This document shows positions 7,484-15,970 of a DNA stretch of 32,111 nt, piece by piece (the first letter of the stretch is position 1; each line of letters starts with the position of its first letter). Both the position numbers and the translations under genes were made by a program. The stretch spans positions 1-32,111 of the forward strand of contig NZ_JAQSEA010000172.1 in NCBI RefSeq assembly GCF_029946185.1. The letters run 5' to 3'. Under the pieces are notes generated by a model. That model did not search any database, was not told where the DNA came from, and saw only the letters and a program-made list of their open reading frames with translations. The stretch comes from Prosthecobacter sp. GTDB taxonomy: Bacteria > Verrucomicrobiota > Verrucomicrobiia > Verrucomicrobiales > Verrucomicrobiaceae.

Positions 7484-7726
7484 TGCGGGGCTGATAACAT
7501 CGTCGACAATCGCTATTTCGATACCGTCAGCAGCACTGACAGCGTCACTCCGTGTGTAGGCGCTAGGCAGCCTTGACTGCCTCCATCAAATTCTGACCCA
7601 TCGGTTGGTTTAAAGCCAATGGGGCTTGGGATTCGCTGCAAGGCGGTTCCAAGGCACATTTTTTGTCCAACAAGGGGCGCCTTTTATCCACATGAAGAAA
7701 ATTGTCATTCGGAAGCTTGACTCGGT
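7484..7726. other. Intergenic region with one short hairpin
   Basis: This gap precedes the Fur-like elements of the first receptor gene. AGGCAG (7565-7570) and CTGCCT (7577-7582) form a 6-base hairpin that could end the TPR transcript, but no T-tract follows. I see no small gene, RNA gene or repeat in the rest. Confidence 0.4.
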
Positions 7727-7748
7727 TTGAAACTGAGACTTAATCGCA
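7727..7748 (+). promoter_or_regulatory. Fur-box-like element B, upstream of the siderophore receptor
   Basis: TTGAAACTG followed by AGACTTAATCGCA. It matches element A at 17 of 22 and element C at 18 of 22, and ends 63 bases before the receptor start. A second dyad follows directly (7753-7777), so the regulator may bind a tandem or overlapping site. Confidence 0.6.
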
Positions 7749-7752
7749 ATTA

Positions 7753-7777
7753 GCTAATGAAATTGAATCTCATTAGC
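7753..7777. promoter_or_regulatory. Inverted repeat next to element B, possible second Fur-like site
   Basis: GCTAATGA (7753-7760) and TCATTAGC (7770-7777) are perfect inverted arms around a 9-base centre. Read on the minus strand, CTAATGAGATTCAATT resembles the core of elements B and C. Overlapping Fur boxes are common at strongly iron-repressed receptor promoters. The arms also overlap ATTAGCTAAT, a self-complementary 10-mer at 7749-7758. Confidence 0.45.
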
Positions 7778-7811
7778 GTTATCTCCCCCCAGCTTCCCCA
7801 ACTCGACCTCA

Positions 7812-10082
7812 ATGCAAAAGAAACTCGACTCACATTCCCGACACTTCACGCGTCAAACATCCCACAAAACTCTCTCCGTCACCTCTTTGCTGTGTGCCGC
7901 AGGAAGTCTGAGTGCTCAAACCGCCGCCCCCAGCAAGCTCAAGCCCCAGGTGGAATCGATCCCGACCGAGATGCCCGAAGTCGTCATTGAAGCGGCTGGA
8001 TCGGTTTATAACCCCACCCGCCTTCAGTCGGCGAAGTACACCGAGCCGCTGGTTGACATCCCTCAAACGATCACGGTCGTTCCCAGGGCGGTGATCGAAG
8101 ACCGCGGCGCTTTCAGCCTGCGCGACGTGCTGAAAAACACACCAGGCATTTCCATGCAGGCAGGCGAAGGCGGCGGCGGCTTGTCAGGAGACAACCTTTC
8201 CATCCGCGGATTCAGCGCCCGCAGCGACATCTACCTCGACGGTCTGCGCGACTACGCCGCCTACAATCGTGATCCGTTCAACACGGAGCAGGTCGAAATC
8301 GCCAAAGGGCCCTCTTCGTCCACCGTAGGTCGTGGCTCAACTGGCGGCTCCATCAACACGGTCAGCAAAATGGCCAATCTGACCGACTCCGTTCTCACCA
8401 CAGTCAGCGGCGGCACCAGCAATCTCTACCGCGGCACGGTGGACGTGAACCAGAAGCTCACTGAGCACTCGGCCTTCCGCCTCAACACCATGTACCACAA
8501 CGCCGACACCCCGGGGCGTGACCACGTCACGTCAGAGCGCTACGGCATTGCTGCATCCCTTGCCCTCGGTCTCGGCACCGACACACGCTTCACGCTGAAT
8601 TATCAGCGGTTGGAGGAAAGCAACGTCCCGGACTACGGCATCCCATGGGTTCCCACCAACGGCACCTTCGGCGGTTCAGGGGCCGCACTCGCCGGCTACG
8701 GGAACCAGCCACCGCCGGGGGTGAGCTTCAACACCTTCTACGGCATCCCAGGCGTGGACTACGAAAAAATTCAGACCGACCACTTCACGGCGATCTTTGA
8801 ACACGATTTCACCAAAAATGTGCGCCTGCGGAATGCGACGCGCTACTCGCGCTCTCACCGCGACTCAGTCACCACCGCACCACGCTTCCGTGACGTCGGG
8901 GTCGCCCCTGGCAATCAATACACCACGGTGCTGAACCGCCAGTTGCAGCGCCGGCAGATGTACACCGAGATGTTTGGCAACCAGACCAATCTGGTCGCTG
9001 AATTTGCCACCGGACCGATCAAACACGCGCTGGTCACTGGCATGGAGTTTTATCTCGAACATCAGCAGAATGCCAACGCGGCCGGCATTGCGACCATCGG
9101 CGATTTGTATGAACCCACCCTCGTGAATCCGCCAAGCTCTGCACCCCCGGCCGCCACGCAGGACTTCACTGGCGCGACTTACCCTGGCCTGCCAGCCCCG
9201 ATCGAGGCGTATCTATACACTGTCTCCGCCTATGTCTTCGACACCATGAAGATTGGCAAGCACTGGGAGATCAGTGCAGGCCTGCGTTACGATCACATGT
9301 ATGCGACCGTGAGCGGACCTGGCAACACTTCTGCCGGCGGATTTGCCAACGCTGATGACCTCTTCAGCTACAAGGCTGCGCTGATCTACAAGCCCGCGAA
9401 ACAGGGCAGCATTTACTTCGGCTACGGCACTTCGTTCAATCCTACCATCGACGGTGCTTCTAACACAGGTCTCGGTCTCACCGCCGCCACGTCTTCGCTC
9501 GACCCTGAAAAGACCTCCACCTTCGAGCTCGGCACCAAGTGGGATGTTCTCAAGGAACGCCTCTCGCTGACGGCCGCCCTCTTCCGCTCTGAGAAGACCA
9601 ACGCCCGCACCACGGATCCCACCGGCATCACGACTCTGGGCGGCAATCAGGTGGTTCAAGGCATCGAATTCAGCATGACCGGCAACATCACCAAGAACTG
9701 GCAGGTCTTCGCGGGTTACGCTATTATGGAGAGCGAGACGAAAGCCTCCACCGCCGCTGGTACAGTCGGTCAGCCCTTGTCGAATGCTCCACCCCAGACA
9801 TTCAACCTCTGGACCACCTACACCCTCCTGGAAAAAACGCAGTTCGGCTTCGGTGCCCAGTATATGGGTGAGCGTACGACCGCCGATTCCGTGAGTGCCA
9901 AAACCGCGCCAGCCTACTGGACGCTGGATGCCATGGTCAGCTACAAGTTCACCGACAAAATCAGCCTGCGCCTGAACATCTACAACCTCGCGGATGAACG
10001 CTTCATCGGCAACGTCGGCGGTGGTCATTTCGTCCCCGGCCCGGGACGTTCCGCCGCACTGACTGCAAGCATCAGATTCTAA
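7812..10082 (+). CDS. TonB-dependent siderophore receptor, Fiu/PiuA-like
   Basis: This 756-residue outer-membrane receptor has a long basic N-region followed by a signal-peptide core (about residues 20-40, ending SLSAQ). A likely TonB box lies in EMPEVVIEA near residue 55. The plug domain then shows DIPQTITVVPRAVIEDR, DVLKNTPGI, LSIRGFSARSDIYLDGLRDY and VEIAKGPSSSTVGRGSTGGS, a pattern typical of catecholate-type receptors such as Fiu and PiuA. The C-terminal barrel ends SAALTASIRF with a terminal Phe for BAM recognition. The next gene encodes a PiuC/YbiX-type dioxygenase, as in piuA-piuC and fiu-ybiX, which supports the sub-family call. The ligand is inferred to be a catecholate-type iron chelate. 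Elements at 7727-7777 suggest iron repression. Confidence 0.93.
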   Translation: MQKKLDSHSRHFTRQTSHKTLSVTSLLCAAGSLSAQTAAPSKLKPQVESIPTEMPEVVIEAAGSVYNPTRLQSAKYTEPLVDIPQTITVVPRAVIEDRGAFSLRDVLKNTPGISMQAGEGGGGLSGDNLSIRGFSARSDIYLDGLRDYAAYNRDPFNTEQVEIAKGPSSSTVGRGSTGGSINTVSKMANLTDSVLTTVSGGTSNLYRGTVDVNQKLTEHSAFRLNTMYHNADTPGRDHVTSERYGIAASLALGLGTDTRFTLNYQRLEESNVPDYGIPWVPTNGTFGGSGAALAGYGNQPPPGVSFNTFYGIPGVDYEKIQTDHFTAIFEHDFTKNVRLRNATRYSRSHRDSVTTAPRFRDVGVAPGNQYTTVLNRQLQRRQMYTEMFGNQTNLVAEFATGPIKHALVTGMEFYLEHQQNANAAGIATIGDLYEPTLVNPPSSAPPAATQDFTGATYPGLPAPIEAYLYTVSAYVFDTMKIGKHWEISAGLRYDHMYATVSGPGNTSAGGFANADDLFSYKAALIYKPAKQGSIYFGYGTSFNPTIDGASNTGLGLTAATSSLDPEKTSTFELGTKWDVLKERLSLTAALFRSEKTNARTTDPTGITTLGGNQVVQGIEFSMTGNITKNWQVFAGYAIMESETKASTAAGTVGQPLSNAPPQTFNLWTTYTLLEKTQFGFGAQYMGERTTADSVSAKTAPAYWTLDAMVSYKFTDKISLRLNIYNLADERFIGNVGGGHFVPGPGRSAALTASIRF

Positions 10083-10116
10083 GGAACCACCAGCCATTCG
10101 CACCGCGACAATCAGA

Positions 10117-10159
10117 CGTCGCAGAGAGTTGATTTTGACGTCTTTCTCTGCGGCGTTTT
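10117..10159 (+). terminator. Intrinsic terminator or attenuator between receptor and dioxygenase genes
   Basis: CGTCGCAGAGA (10117-10127) pairs with TCTCTGCGGCG (10145-10155) with one G-U pair, followed by TTTTCT. An outer pairing of ACCACC near 10086 with GGTGGT near 10166 could extend or compete with it. It lies 35 bases after the receptor stop. Partial read-through would give more receptor than dioxygenase transcript. Confidence 0.6.
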
Positions 10160-10224
10160 CTCCCCGGTGGTGGTGTTCATTCAGCGCCCCTCCGACTGAT
10201 CTTTTCACACACCCATTTTGATTT

Positions 10225-10917
10225 ATGCTTCTCTCGATTCCCGATGTTCTCACTGCTGAGCAGGTCGCTCATGCACGCCAGCTTCTTGACGCCGCCGATT
10301 GGGTGGATGGCAAAGGTACCGCCGGTTATCAATCGGCCAAGGCCAAGGACAACATGCAGCTTCCGGAGAACAGCCCTGCAGCGCGCGAACTCGGGGAGAT
10401 GATCCTCGCCGCCTTGTCAAGAAACCCGCTCTTTCTCGCTGCAGCCCTGCCCCTGCAAATTTTCCCGCCATTGTTCAATCGTTACGCCGGTGGTCAGTCC
10501 TTCGGCACGCATGTGGACAACGCCATCCGCCAGCACCCCACCGCACCCGTCCGCATTCGCACGGACATCAGCGCCACCCTGTTCTTCGCTGGCCCGGAAG
10601 AGTATGACGGCGGTGAGCTCTGCATTGAAGACACCTACGGCGTGCAGCGTGTCAAGCTGCCCCCCGGCCACATGGTGCTGTATCCCTCCACCAGCCTGCA
10701 CCACGTCACCCCGGTCACACGCGGTGCCCGCGTCTGCTCCTTCTTCTGGCTGCAAAGCATGATCCGGGACGACGGCAAGAGATCCCTCCTCTTCGATCTC
10801 GATCTCTCCATTCAGCGCCTGGGTCGCGATCTCAAAAACAACCCCGTGGCCGAACAGACCGCCGTGCAACTCACCGGCGTTTACCACAATCTCCTCCGCC
10901 AGTGGGTGGAAATGTAA
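10225..10917 (+). CDS. piuC: Fe(II)/2-oxoglutarate-dependent dioxygenase, PiuC/YbiX (PKHD hydroxylase) type
   Basis: This 230-residue protein matches the full length of the PiuC/YbiX family. It begins [20 protein letters not shown] and contains the conserved [13 protein letters not shown]. The iron-binding facial triad is visible as H96 and D98 in [10 protein letters not shown] and H159 in [15 protein letters not shown], with R166 positioned for 2-oxoglutarate. [12 protein letters not shown] and [11 protein letters not shown] are further family landmarks. The C-terminal helical region (residues about 175-230) is also typical. Family members are encoded beside catecholate siderophore receptors and are iron-repressed; the true substrate is not settled, and siderophore modification is a common proposal. 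The PepSY gene starts only 7 bases downstream, so the two are co-transcribed. Confidence 0.93.
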   Translation: MLLSIPDVLTAEQVAHARQLLDAADWVDGKGTAGYQSAKAKDNMQLPENSPAARELGEMILAALSRNPLFLAAALPLQIFPPLFNRYAGGQSFGTHVDNAIRQHPTAPVRIRTDISATLFFAGPEEYDGGELCIEDTYGVQRVKLPPGHMVLYPSTSLHHVTPVTRGARVCSFFWLQSMIRDDGKRSLLFDLDLSIQRLGRDLKNNPVAEQTAVQLTGVYHNLLRQWVEM

Positions 10918-10923
10918 TTCCCT

Positions 10924-12072
10924 GTGAAGCTCACCTTTCATCGCCTCATTTTCTGGGGCCATCTCATCGCCGGTCTCGTTGCTGGTCTGGTCATCCTCTC
11001 CATGGCCGTCACCGGCCTCATAATCTCCTACGAGGTCCAGTTTCTGGAGTGGGCCAATCGCGACCTGCGCATCACACCTTCAGCCGCCGCTGACGCCGCA
11101 CGCCTCGACATCGAAGCACTGCTGGCCAAGGTGCGCGAGACCAAGCCGGACTTCAATCCCACAGGCATCACCTGGAAAGCAGACCCAGCCATGCCCGTCA
11201 CGCTGACCGTCGGACGTGGAGGCATCTTTTTCGCCAATCCTTACACCGGTCAGTTCTTGGGCGAAGGAAACCACGCGTGGCATGGCTTTTTCCACGCCGC
11301 CACCGAGTGGCACCGCTTCCTCACCGGCACCGGCATTCCTAAAGAAGTGGGCAAGACTATCACCGGTGCAGGCTGCCTGATCTTCAGCCTGCTACTGCTC
11401 TCCGGCATCTACCTCTGGTGGCCGCGCCAGTGGCGTTGGGCCAGCGTACGCGCCGTCCTCGTTTTCAATTCCCGTCTCAGAGGCCGCGCGCGCAACTGGA
11501 ACTGGCACAACGTCTTCGGCTTCTGGACCGCATTCCCGCTGCTCTGCATCATCCTCACCGGCCTCATCATGTCCTACGGCTGGGCGAATAATCTTCTCTT
11601 CACCTTCACCGGTAACGTCCCACCCCCTCCGCGCGAACGCCCCGCAGGCGGTCCGAATACTGGCGGCAAACGTGAAAGCGGCCCCGCAGCCCCAACTCCT
11701 TCCCTCACCGGCCTTCAACCCCTTCTAGCTCAAGCACGCCAGCAGATCCCAGACTGGACCACTCTCAGCCTGCGCATGCCGCAGAAACCCGGCGCCCCTT
11801 TCCCACTCATGGTCGATCGCGGTGGTCGCGGTCAGGTGCATCTGCGAACCATGCTGAACCTCGATGCAGCCCAAGGCAAACTGCTCCCCAGCCCCGACGA
11901 CCTGCCGCAGCAAAACCTCGGCCGTCGCCTCCGCATGTACGCCCGTTTCCTGCACACCGGCGAACTCTTCGGCCTCATCGGCCAAACCGTCGCCGCCCTC
12001 TGCACACTGAGCACCATCCTGCTGGTTTGGACCGGTTTTGCTCTGGCATGGCGGCGCTTCTTGAAGCCCTGA
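10924..12072 (+). CDS. PepSY-associated TM protein (PiuB/FoxB-like)
   Basis: This 382-residue inner-membrane protein starts with GTG 10924. Four hydrophobic segments are visible: about residues 8-35 (LIFWGHLIAGLVAGLVIL), 142-163 (ITGAGCLIFSLLLLSGIYLW), 195-220 (NVFGFWTAFPLLCIILTGLI) and 345-375. His residues occur near the membrane faces (HRLIFWGH, NHAWHGFFHAATEWHRFL, NWNWHNVF), as in PepSY-TM proteins thought to bind haem and reduce ferri-siderophores (FoxB, FhuF-like roles). A Pro/Gly-rich variable stretch at about 235-258 lies before the last domain. It follows piuC by 7 bases. Releasing iron from an imported siderophore by reduction is the most likely role, inferred from family and context. 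Confidence 0.88.
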   Translation: MKLTFHRLIFWGHLIAGLVAGLVILSMAVTGLIISYEVQFLEWANRDLRITPSAAADAARLDIEALLAKVRETKPDFNPTGITWKADPAMPVTLTVGRGGIFFANPYTGQFLGEGNHAWHGFFHAATEWHRFLTGTGIPKEVGKTITGAGCLIFSLLLLSGIYLWWPRQWRWASVRAVLVFNSRLRGRARNWNWHNVFGFWTAFPLLCIILTGLIMSYGWANNLLFTFTGNVPPPPRERPAGGPNTGGKRESGPAAPTPSLTGLQPLLAQARQQIPDWTTLSLRMPQKPGAPFPLMVDRGGRGQVHLRTMLNLDAAQGKLLPSPDDLPQQNLGRRLRMYARFLHTGELFGLIGQTVAALCTLSTILLVWTGFALAWRRFLKP

Positions 12073-12127
12073 CCTCCCGCCCCGTGGCGTCATGAAAGAC
12101 GCTGGATCACAAGAAAGTCTCACTAAA

Positions 12128-12149
12128 TTGCAAATGAGACTCCATCGCA
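12128..12149 (+). promoter_or_regulatory. Fur-box-like element C, upstream of the FecA-like receptor
   Basis: TTGCAAATG followed by AGACTCCATCGCA. It matches elements A and B at 18 of 22 positions each, and ends 75 bases before the receptor start. An overlapping perfect inverted repeat, AGTCTCA (12116-12122) with TGAGACT (12135-12141), suggests a second overlapping site, as at element B. Confidence 0.6.
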
Positions 12150-12224
12150 GAAAGAGCTTGAGCGTTAATACATTCTGTCCAATATCCGCCCTCTTTGCGA
12201 CGGAATCTCAGTATCAACACTCTC

Positions 12225-14357
12225 ATGCCATCGACTTTCGCTCCTCTCATCCGCCTTTCCACCGGACCGATCATCACCGCTTCCGCCCTGCTGTTCCTTG
12301 CACTGGCGTCTCATAGTCGTTCCCAAACCGCCAGACAAGCCTCAGAGCAGCTCCCTGAAATCACCATCACCGCAGAGGCCGAGCCCGAGTCGCAGGTCAT
12401 CATCCCCTACCTTCCACCAGTGGAGGGCACCAAGATCTACGCCGGCAAAAAAGCGAGCTCCTTAAATCTCCAAGCGCTCCCTCAAGTGCAGGCGAACAAC
12501 TACAGCCAGGCCTTTGCCATGACGCCCGGCCTGATCACGGCTGAAGAAAGCACCCCGCTGGTAAGCTTGGGCTATCGCGGGATCGGCTCACCAGATCGCG
12601 CCCAGTACTTTATGATGCTGCAGGATGGCATCCCCATCGCTGCAGATCCTCAAGGCTACCCCGAGTCCTACTGGACCCCGCCGCTGGAGTCCACCCAGCG
12701 CATCGACTTCGTCCGTGGCGGTGCTTCCCTGCTCTATGGCCCCCAGCCAGCGGGTGCCATCAACTACGTTTCGGCCATGCCGCGCACGGACCGCCTCTTT
12801 GGCATGCAGACCAAACACATCTTTGGCAGCAACAACCTCTACTCGACCTTCAATTCCTTCGACGGCAGCGCGGGCAAATGGAGCTGGCTCGGCTGGTTCA
12901 ACTACCGCTCCGGCGACGGCTTCCGCAGCTCGAACAGCGACTTCGAAGTCATTGCCGGTCATATGAAGCTCATCTACCAGCAAGCCACTGACACCCGCTG
13001 GATTTTCTCCCTGGATGCCGGCTCTGACCGCCATGGCGAAGCCGGTGGCCTGACCTCAGCCGCCTACAACACTGACCGCAATCAAACGGTCCGCCAGTTC
13101 GACCGCTTCAATCTCACCCGCTACGTCGCCAGCGCCGAACTTCAGCACAAGTTCTCCAGCAAGACCGAACTGAGCGTCAAGACCTGGGCCGGTGCCTATG
13201 ACCGCTGGAGCCGCCGCCAGACCGGCGGCTTCGGCACCGTCACCGCTCCAACCAACAGCATCGCCCAGCAGCAGTTTTACAACTGGGGCATCGAGCCACG
13301 CATCCGCCACGACTATGAACTGTGGGGCGGCAATCACTCACTCGCCGCCGGCATGCAGTTCTACATGTGCCACTCCCCGCTCACCACCGCCACCGGCGCC
13401 ACGCCGACCGCCGACACCGGAGTCCTCACCACCGACGCCCAGCGCGACGTCATCTACGGCTCCATCTTCATCGAAAACAAATTCACCTTCGGCCGCCTGA
13501 CCATCACGCCGGGCTTCCGCATGGAACTCATCAATCAAGACGTCACCGTCCGCAACATCGCCGGCGGAACAGCCACACAGCGCGACAGCAGCAAGTTCGA
13601 CCAGCAGCCGCTCTTCGGCCTCGGACTATCCTATGACCTCGGCAACGAAACCGCCGTCTATGCCAACGTCTCGCAGAGCTACCGCGCCACCACCTTCGGT
13701 CAGACCCTCATCACCGCCCCAGGCGGCAGCGCCAGCAACGTCGCCCCTTCACAGGGCTGGAGCTACGAACTGGGTCTGCGTGGCAATCCCAAACCCTGGT
13801 TCACCTACGACACATCCTTCTTCCTCGTCGATCTCGATGACAAACTCGGCACCGCCGGCGTGAACATCCAAAGCGTTGGCCGCAGCATCAACTATGGCTG
13901 GGAAGGCGCCGCGCAGTTCGATGTCATCGGCGGACTCGACGCCCTCAACGGCACGCATCGCGGCGAGCGCCTCGGCGCCCTCAATCTCTACGGCAACATC
14001 TCCGTGCTCGAAGCCCGTCTCTCCGGCGGTGTGAACAACGGAGGCACCCCGCAGTATGCACCGCCCTACATCATCCGCACCGGTGCCATCTACAAACGCA
14101 AGAGCGGCCTGAAAATCGCCTTCCTCGGCACCCTGATGGCCCGCCACAACGGCACCGACAACGCCGACGGCCGTTTCGACATTCCCGCCTACACCACCTG
14201 GGATCTCACCGCCGAGGTCCCCCTCGGTAAAAACTTCTCCGTCCTGGCCGGCCTCAACAACGTCTTCGACAAGCACTACTACTCGATCGTCACCAGCAGC
14301 GGCATCCTCCCCGCCTATGGCCGCAACTTCTACGTCGGCGGCAGCCTGAAATTTTGA
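12225..14357 (+). CDS. TonB-dependent outer-membrane receptor, FecA-like
   Basis: From ATG 12225 the protein has 710 residues; a TTG at 12195 would add ten. A signal peptide (about residues 1-33, PIITASALLFLALASHSRSQ) precedes a TonB box LPEITITAEAE. The plug domain carries SLGYRGIGSPDRAQYFMMLQ, DGIPIAADPQGYPESYWTPP and IDFVRGGASLLYGPQPAGAI, a layout seen in FecA-type iron-dicitrate receptors. The barrel contains TonB_dep_Rec landmarks such as AVYANVSQSYRATTFG and NVFDKHYYSIVTSSGILPAY, and ends GGSLKF with terminal Phe. Ligand identity is not readable. Element C lies upstream. No FecR/FecI regulatory pair is nearby and the mature N-terminus lacks room for a FecA-type signalling domain, so transcriptional control is probably through Fur alone. 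Confidence 0.92.
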   Translation: MPSTFAPLIRLSTGPIITASALLFLALASHSRSQTARQASEQLPEITITAEAEPESQVIIPYLPPVEGTKIYAGKKASSLNLQALPQVQANNYSQAFAMTPGLITAEESTPLVSLGYRGIGSPDRAQYFMMLQDGIPIAADPQGYPESYWTPPLESTQRIDFVRGGASLLYGPQPAGAINYVSAMPRTDRLFGMQTKHIFGSNNLYSTFNSFDGSAGKWSWLGWFNYRSGDGFRSSNSDFEVIAGHMKLIYQQATDTRWIFSLDAGSDRHGEAGGLTSAAYNTDRNQTVRQFDRFNLTRYVASAELQHKFSSKTELSVKTWAGAYDRWSRRQTGGFGTVTAPTNSIAQQQFYNWGIEPRIRHDYELWGGNHSLAAGMQFYMCHSPLTTATGATPTADTGVLTTDAQRDVIYGSIFIENKFTFGRLTITPGFRMELINQDVTVRNIAGGTATQRDSSKFDQQPLFGLGLSYDLGNETAVYANVSQSYRATTFGQTLITAPGGSASNVAPSQGWSYELGLRGNPKPWFTYDTSFFLVDLDDKLGTAGVNIQSVGRSINYGWEGAAQFDVIGGLDALNGTHRGERLGALNLYGNISVLEARLSGGVNNGGTPQYAPPYIIRTGAIYKRKSGLKIAFLGTLMARHNGTDNADGRFDIPAYTTWDLTAEVPLGKNFSVLAGLNNVFDKHYYSIVTSSGILPAYGRNFYVGGSLKF

Positions 14358-14379
14358 TCTGAATTAGGTTGGATCAAAT

Positions 14380-14418
14380 CCCTGCGGGGCGCGGAAGTGG
14401 TGTTCCGCCCCCGCAGGG
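14380..14418. terminator. Strong GC hairpin between convergent genes
   Basis: CCCTGCGGGGCGCGGAA (14380-14396) pairs with TTCCGCCCCCGCAGGG (14403-14418) with one bulged base, leaving a 6-base loop. It fills the 76-base gap between the convergent FecA-like receptor and esterase genes and should work in both directions. No T-tract follows, so it may act as an mRNA-stabilising end or depend on Rho. Confidence 0.55.
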
Positions 14419-14433
14419 GCATTCACCCTCGCT

Positions 14434-15912
14434 TCACTTCCGAAACGGAGATGCCGGAATGTCCGCCCCATTGAAAAGCGTCGCCACCGGGTTGTCCTTC
14501 CAGGCATAACGCACCTGCTTCGGCTCAGCGACCGCTTTGGCGGAAACGACGACCGTTTCACCCTCAATCTTCGCATCAGCCGGCTGCCACTGCCCGTCTG
14601 CCCCGGCGACTTCAAACTCGGTGAGCGCCCCTTTCGCCTTCAGACCCTTGGCATGCTTGAATGTGAGCACGAATTCGCCCCCCTTCACCGTGGCCGTATC
14701 GATCAGAGGGCCCGAGGTGTCAGCAACATCTTTGTGATACACCGCACCCAGCGCCCACAGCGATAGGCGGCGGCCGACTTCCTGCTTGTTCGTCGGATGA
14801 ATGTTTTTCGCATCACCGATGTCGATGGTGATGGCCATGCCGCTGTTAGGGATCGTGCTCAGCGCGTTGAGCATCTGCTCGCGCACAATCGGCCAGCCTT
14901 CACCGGCACGCGTAAAATTCGGCAGCTGCACCCAGGCAAACGGAAACTCGTCGTTCCAGCGCCCGCGCCAGTCTTTGGCCAGCAACGTAAGCAGACTTTG
15001 GTAATAGGGCGCCTTGTAGTCCACGCTGTTGGCTTCGCCCTGATACCAGATCGCCCCACGGATCGCATAGGGGATGAGCGGCGAAATCTTGCCGTTGAAC
15101 AAACCGCCGACATCGCCCTTCCGCTTGCGTGTTTCCAGCGGATCGCGCGGCTTGCGCGGCACCTCTGTGCCCGCAGCCTTGGCCATCTTCACTTCCTCAG
15201 CCCACTTTGCCACCTCACGCTCATAGCCCTTCATGGCCTTTGCTTCGTCAAACTTTCCCGCCTCTTGTTTGAGTGCCTCATAGAAGGGCTTAAGCTCCGC
15301 GCTCCCCTGCTGCGCCTCAGGACTGATCCAGGACTCAATCGGCGTGCCACCCACGGAGGAATTGATCAGCCCGAGCGGCTGCTTGAACACATCGTAGAGA
15401 TTGCGGCCAAAGAAATACAAAGTGGCGGAGAAATGGCCCACCGCCTCAGGAGAGCAAATCACCCAAGAGCCTTTGCCCACCGCTTGCGCTGTCGTCGCGG
15501 AGGGACTGCTCTCCGTAAACACCCGGATCAGCGGCACATTCGCCGCCGCCTTGCTGCCTTCATAGTCATTGGCTCCCTGCACCTGCAAGCCCATGTTCGA
15601 CTGGCCCGAACCGAGCCAGACCTCACCAATGAGCACGTCCTTAATCGTCTTTTCACCAATCGTCAGCGTTTGCGGTTCCGCAGCTACGGCAAGAGCATCC
15701 AGCTTCAGCGACCACTGCCCCTTCGCGTCCGCCTTCGTCGTTTTTTTCTGCCCGGCAATGGCAACGGTGACTTCCTCATTGGCATCCGCCATGCCCCACA
15801 CAGGCACCGGCTTGCCACTTTGCAGCACCATGTGATCAGAAAAAACGGCAGGCAACGTGACGGCAGCCTGGGCTGAAAGAGAGAGTAGCAGGAGAGAGGC
15901 AAATATCTTCAT
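14434..15912 (-). CDS. Sialate O-acetylesterase-like secreted SGNH esterase
   Basis: This 492-residue protein starts at ATG 15912 with a signal peptide (MKIFASLLLLSLSAQA, cleavage about residue 16). The mature start LPAVFSDHMVLQSGKPVPVW and GEVWLGSGQSNM (nucleophile S105) are hallmarks of the SASA/DUF303 family. IWYQGEANS and GDAKNIHPTNKQEVGRRL supply the block-III and catalytic Asp/His region. A beta-sandwich domain of about 80 residues precedes the esterase core. The enzyme should remove acetyl groups from sugars outside the cytoplasm. In Verrucomicrobiota such proteins usually act on plant or algal polysaccharides rather than sialic acid, and no sialic acid pathway is seen here. It is divergent from the GT9-like gene, with 58 bases between them. 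Confidence 0.9.
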   Translation of the reverse strand: MKIFASLLLLSLSAQAAVTLPAVFSDHMVLQSGKPVPVWGMADANEEVTVAIAGQKKTTKADAKGQWSLKLDALAVAAEPQTLTIGEKTIKDVLIGEVWLGSGQSNMGLQVQGANDYEGSKAAANVPLIRVFTESSPSATTAQAVGKGSWVICSPEAVGHFSATLYFFGRNLYDVFKQPLGLINSSVGGTPIESWISPEAQQGSAELKPFYEALKQEAGKFDEAKAMKGYEREVAKWAEEVKMAKAAGTEVPRKPRDPLETRKRKGDVGGLFNGKISPLIPYAIRGAIWYQGEANSVDYKAPYYQSLLTLLAKDWRGRWNDEFPFAWVQLPNFTRAGEGWPIVREQMLNALSTIPNSGMAITIDIGDAKNIHPTNKQEVGRRLSLWALGAVYHKDVADTSGPLIDTATVKGGEFVLTFKHAKGLKAKGALTEFEVAGADGQWQPADAKIEGETVVVSAKAVAEPKQVRYAWKDNPVATLFNGADIPASPFRK

Positions 15913-15970
15913 GACGGGTTGGGATGAGAAGAGCCTTGTCAACGTCAGGACCCGGACCATTGCTTCAAGA

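Noticed and set aside
9213-10253. 346-codon open frame on the minus strand
   Set aside because: It is antisense to the barrel of the siderophore receptor and covers the intergenic hairpin; there is no recognisable domain.
14797-15876. 359-codon open frame on the plus strand
   Set aside because: It is antisense to the clear sialate O-acetylesterase-like gene and has shadow-frame composition.
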